Below are positions 62,766 through 64,000 of a stretch of 64,000 nucleotides of DNA, one piece after another (the first letter of the stretch is position 1; the number at the start of each line of letters is the position of its first letter). Source of the DNA: an uncultured Treponema sp. (GTDB lineage Bacteria > Spirochaetota > Spirochaetia > Treponematales > Treponemataceae); contig CAMVCB010000001.1 of assembly GCA_947165895.1 (NCBI GenBank), forward strand, positions 310,001 through 374,000. Reading direction: 5' to 3'. Position numbers and translations under genes: made by a program. The notes under the pieces are model-generated. The model ran no database searches. It saw only the letters and a list, made by a program, of their open reading frames with translations, and had not been told where the DNA came from.

Positions 62766-63194
62766 TTACTGTGCTGAACCAACTAAGCACATCCATTCAG
62801 CCTCACAACAGAGGGTGTCGTCTACGTAGAGCTTGCCGGCCTGTTTAATCATTTTCGGGCTGTTGCGCAAAAACTGGATTTCCATTCTTGCTTTATCGCC
62901 CGGGCGAACCTGATTGCGGAACTTTACTTTGTCCAGTGTGGCAAAGAAGAAAAGTCCGTCTGCGGGAACGATGTTCAAATAGCGGAGGGCTGCTCCGCCG
63001 GCCTGTGCCATAGTTTCGCAGAGGATAACGCCTGGAACTACAGGGTATTCAGGAAAGTGACCTTTAAAAAAGAATTCATTTTCTGTAAATGTATGCTCAC
63101 AAACGCAGCCCTTTTCATCTGCAGAAATAATTGCATCTACAAACAAAAATGGTTCGCGGTGTGGAAGCAGTGATTTGATATCATCAGTAAGCAT
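62766..63194 (-). CDS. fabZ: 3-hydroxyacyl-ACP dehydratase FabZ
   Basis: 142 aa. Dehydrates 3-hydroxyacyl-ACP in fatty acid elongation. Hot-dog fold with the FabZ start LLPHREPFLFVDAI, catalytic His in FKGHFPEYPVVPGVILCETM (Glu follows in the same helix), AQAGGAALRYL and a closing KAGKLYVDDTLCCEAEWMC. AGGAGA lies 6 bases before the ATG. It follows the fabF-type gene on the same strand, but a repeat with a terminator-like hairpin lies between them. Confidence 0.94.
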   Translation of the reverse strand: MLTDDIKSLLPHREPFLFVDAIISADEKGCVCEHTFTENEFFFKGHFPEYPVVPGVILCETMAQAGGAALRYLNIVPADGLFFFATLDKVKFRNQVRPGDKARMEIQFLRNSPKMIKQAGKLYVDDTLCCEAEWMCLVGSAQ

Positions 63195-63216
63195 ATTATC
63201 TCCTCAAAATAAAAAA

Positions 63217-63311
63217 CACCGCTCGCTAGTCTCGCGGTGAGCCGTTTTCACGATAATCCTAAAGCGACCCGCTGTTGCAGCTCGTTTTTTAACGGATTTT
63301 CGATTATCGGC
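63217..63311 (-). repeat. Structured dispersed repeat spanning the fabF stop, copy 2, with a terminator-like hairpin
   Basis: On the minus strand it begins GCCGATAATCGAAAATCCG, which supplies the last fabF codon and the stop. GAGCTGCAACAGCGGGTCGC follows, then GATTATCG. The outer arms CGATAATC (63251-63258) and GATTATCG (63302-63309) pair. It ends with CACCGC, 11 bases, GCGGTG and six T residues (63234-63239 with 63217-63222), a possible attenuator or terminator before fabZ. Compared with copy 1 it lacks about 35 bp between CCTAAA and CGACCC. Confidence 0.78.
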
Positions 63312-64000
63312 ATTTCCTCAAAATAATCGCACCATTATGTCCGCCGAAACCGAAAGTAGCAGACATAGCGGCGTCGATGTTCATTTCGATACCTTTGTTT
63401 GGAACGTAATCGAGGTCGCAGCCGCCTTCTACGTCAACATTGTCAAGGTTCTTTGTGCAAGGAACATAGCTGTCCTGAATTGCCTTAACGCAAACCATAG
63501 CTTCGATGGCACCAGTTGCACCAAGACAGTGACCGTGCATAGATTTTGTAGAAGAAATCTTAAGCTTGCGGGCATTTTCTTCGCCGAAGGCAATCTTAAT
63601 CATATTTGTTTCGCTTGAATCGTTCTTCATTGTAGAAGTTCCGTGAGCGTTGTAGTACTGAATCTCGCTTGGATCCATTCCGGCATCTTTAAGGGCGCGT
63701 GTCATACATTTTGAACCGCAGATTCCATCAGGATTTGGAGCTGTAAGGTGATAACCGTCGCAGCTTGCACCGTAACCGGCAATTTCTGCATAAATCTTAG
63801 CACCGCGAGCCTTAGCGTGCTCATACTCTTCAAGCACCAGAATAGCTGAACCTTCACCCATTACAAAACCATTGCGGTTCTTGTCAAATGGACGGCTTGC
63901 TTTAGTCGGATCATCATCAAAGCCTGTAGAAAGAGCGTGCAAAACTTCAAAGCCTACAATACCGAACTGACAGATTGTAGATTCTGCACCACCGCTCAAA
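63304..64000 (-). CDS. fabF: 3-oxoacyl-ACP synthase II (FabF type), 5' end cut by window edge
   Basis: The frame is open to base 64000, so the N-terminal half with the active-site cysteine lies outside; 232 codons remain. The first methionine seen (63999) is internal. The C-terminal thiolase-fold part is clear: SRPFDKNRNGFVMGEGSAIL, then YNAHGTSTMKNDSSETNMIK (first catalytic His), STKSMHGHCLGATGAIEAM (Lys and second His), and MSATFGFGGHNGAIILRKC. FabF condenses acyl-ACP with malonyl-ACP. The final codons and the stop fall within a dispersed repeat. Confidence 0.93.
   Translation of the reverse strand, partial: LSGGAESTICQFGIVGFEVLHALSTGFDDDPTKASRPFDKNRNGFVMGEGSAILVLEEYEHAKARGAKIYAEIAGYGASCDGYHLTAPNPDGICGSKCMTRALKDAGMDPSEIQYYNAHGTSTMKNDSSETNMIKIAFGEENARKLKISSTKSMHGHCLGATGAIEAMVCVKAIQDSYVPCTKNLDNVDVEGGCDLDYVPNKGIEMNIDAAMSATFGFGGHNGAIILRKCR

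Noticed and set aside
62599..62796. 65-aa minus-strand frame between fabZ and the large lipoprotein
   Set aside because: No ribosome binding site, overlap with fabZ in another frame, and biased composition; kept only as intergenic sequence, though it could be a repeat remnant.

Overview
The window looks like chromosomal DNA of a spirochaete of the genus Treponema, probably a commensal, rumen or gut type rather than T. pallidum. This is inferred from gene content: tandem FlaA flagellar sheath genes beside a class II fructose-bisphosphate aldolase, a slimmed division and cell-wall cluster running mraZ-rsmH-ftsL-murF-ftsW-ftsQ-ftsA-ftsZ-xerD-TPR-dprA-topA, a BesCAB-like efflux operon, a signal peptidase I with a large insertion, and BspA-like surface lipoproteins. 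DNA is moderately AT-rich with A/T-tract intergenic regions. Most genes lie on the minus strand.

Layout. 1-6.5 kb: minus-strand efflux operon (tandem-TetR regulator, TolC-like channel, hairpin-less adaptor, RND permease cut by the left edge) under a sigma70-type promoter and a perfect 40-bp palindromic operator. 6.5-11.5 kb: six-gene minus operon ending in neuB-like and hisS. 11.6-18 kb: lepB (plus) convergent with secA, followed by a HAD phosphatase and a TatD nuclease. 18.1-34.3 kb: a long, nearly continuous minus-strand block holding miaA, an rRNA methyltransferase, topA, dprA, xerD and the dcw genes, headed by an mraZ promoter carrying four GTGG repeats at 10-bp spacing. 34.4-40.2 kb: an unrecognised 242-aa protein, the flaA pair with a sigma28-like promoter, fba and a chemoreceptor. 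40.3-46.4 kb: D-Ala-D-Ala carboxypeptidase, aroC and an Omp85-like protein (minus), then dapA and asd (plus), i.e. peptidoglycan and aspartate/aromatic amino-acid precursor genes.

46.5-50.8 kb is a small AT-rich accessory island: McrB, McrC and a BRO-N/DinD-like protein, read as a type IV restriction locus with a companion gene. 50.8-57.2 kb: Dabb protein, carboxylesterase lipoprotein, methyltransferase, mutS2 and rsgA. 57.3-58.5 kb: an Rpn-type nuclease gene flanked by two different repeats. 58.5-62.5 kb: a 1321-aa surface lipoprotein. 62.8-64 kb: fabZ and the 3' part of a fabF-type gene cut by the right edge.

The least explained feature is a set of short structured repeats, at least three families. 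Several begin within a few bases of a stop codon: after fba and across the fabF stop, right after dapA, across the miaA stop and after the carboxylesterase gene. No tRNA, rRNA, CRISPR array, complete insertion sequence or replication origin was recognised. Start positions are adjusted where a ribosome binding site favours an internal start.
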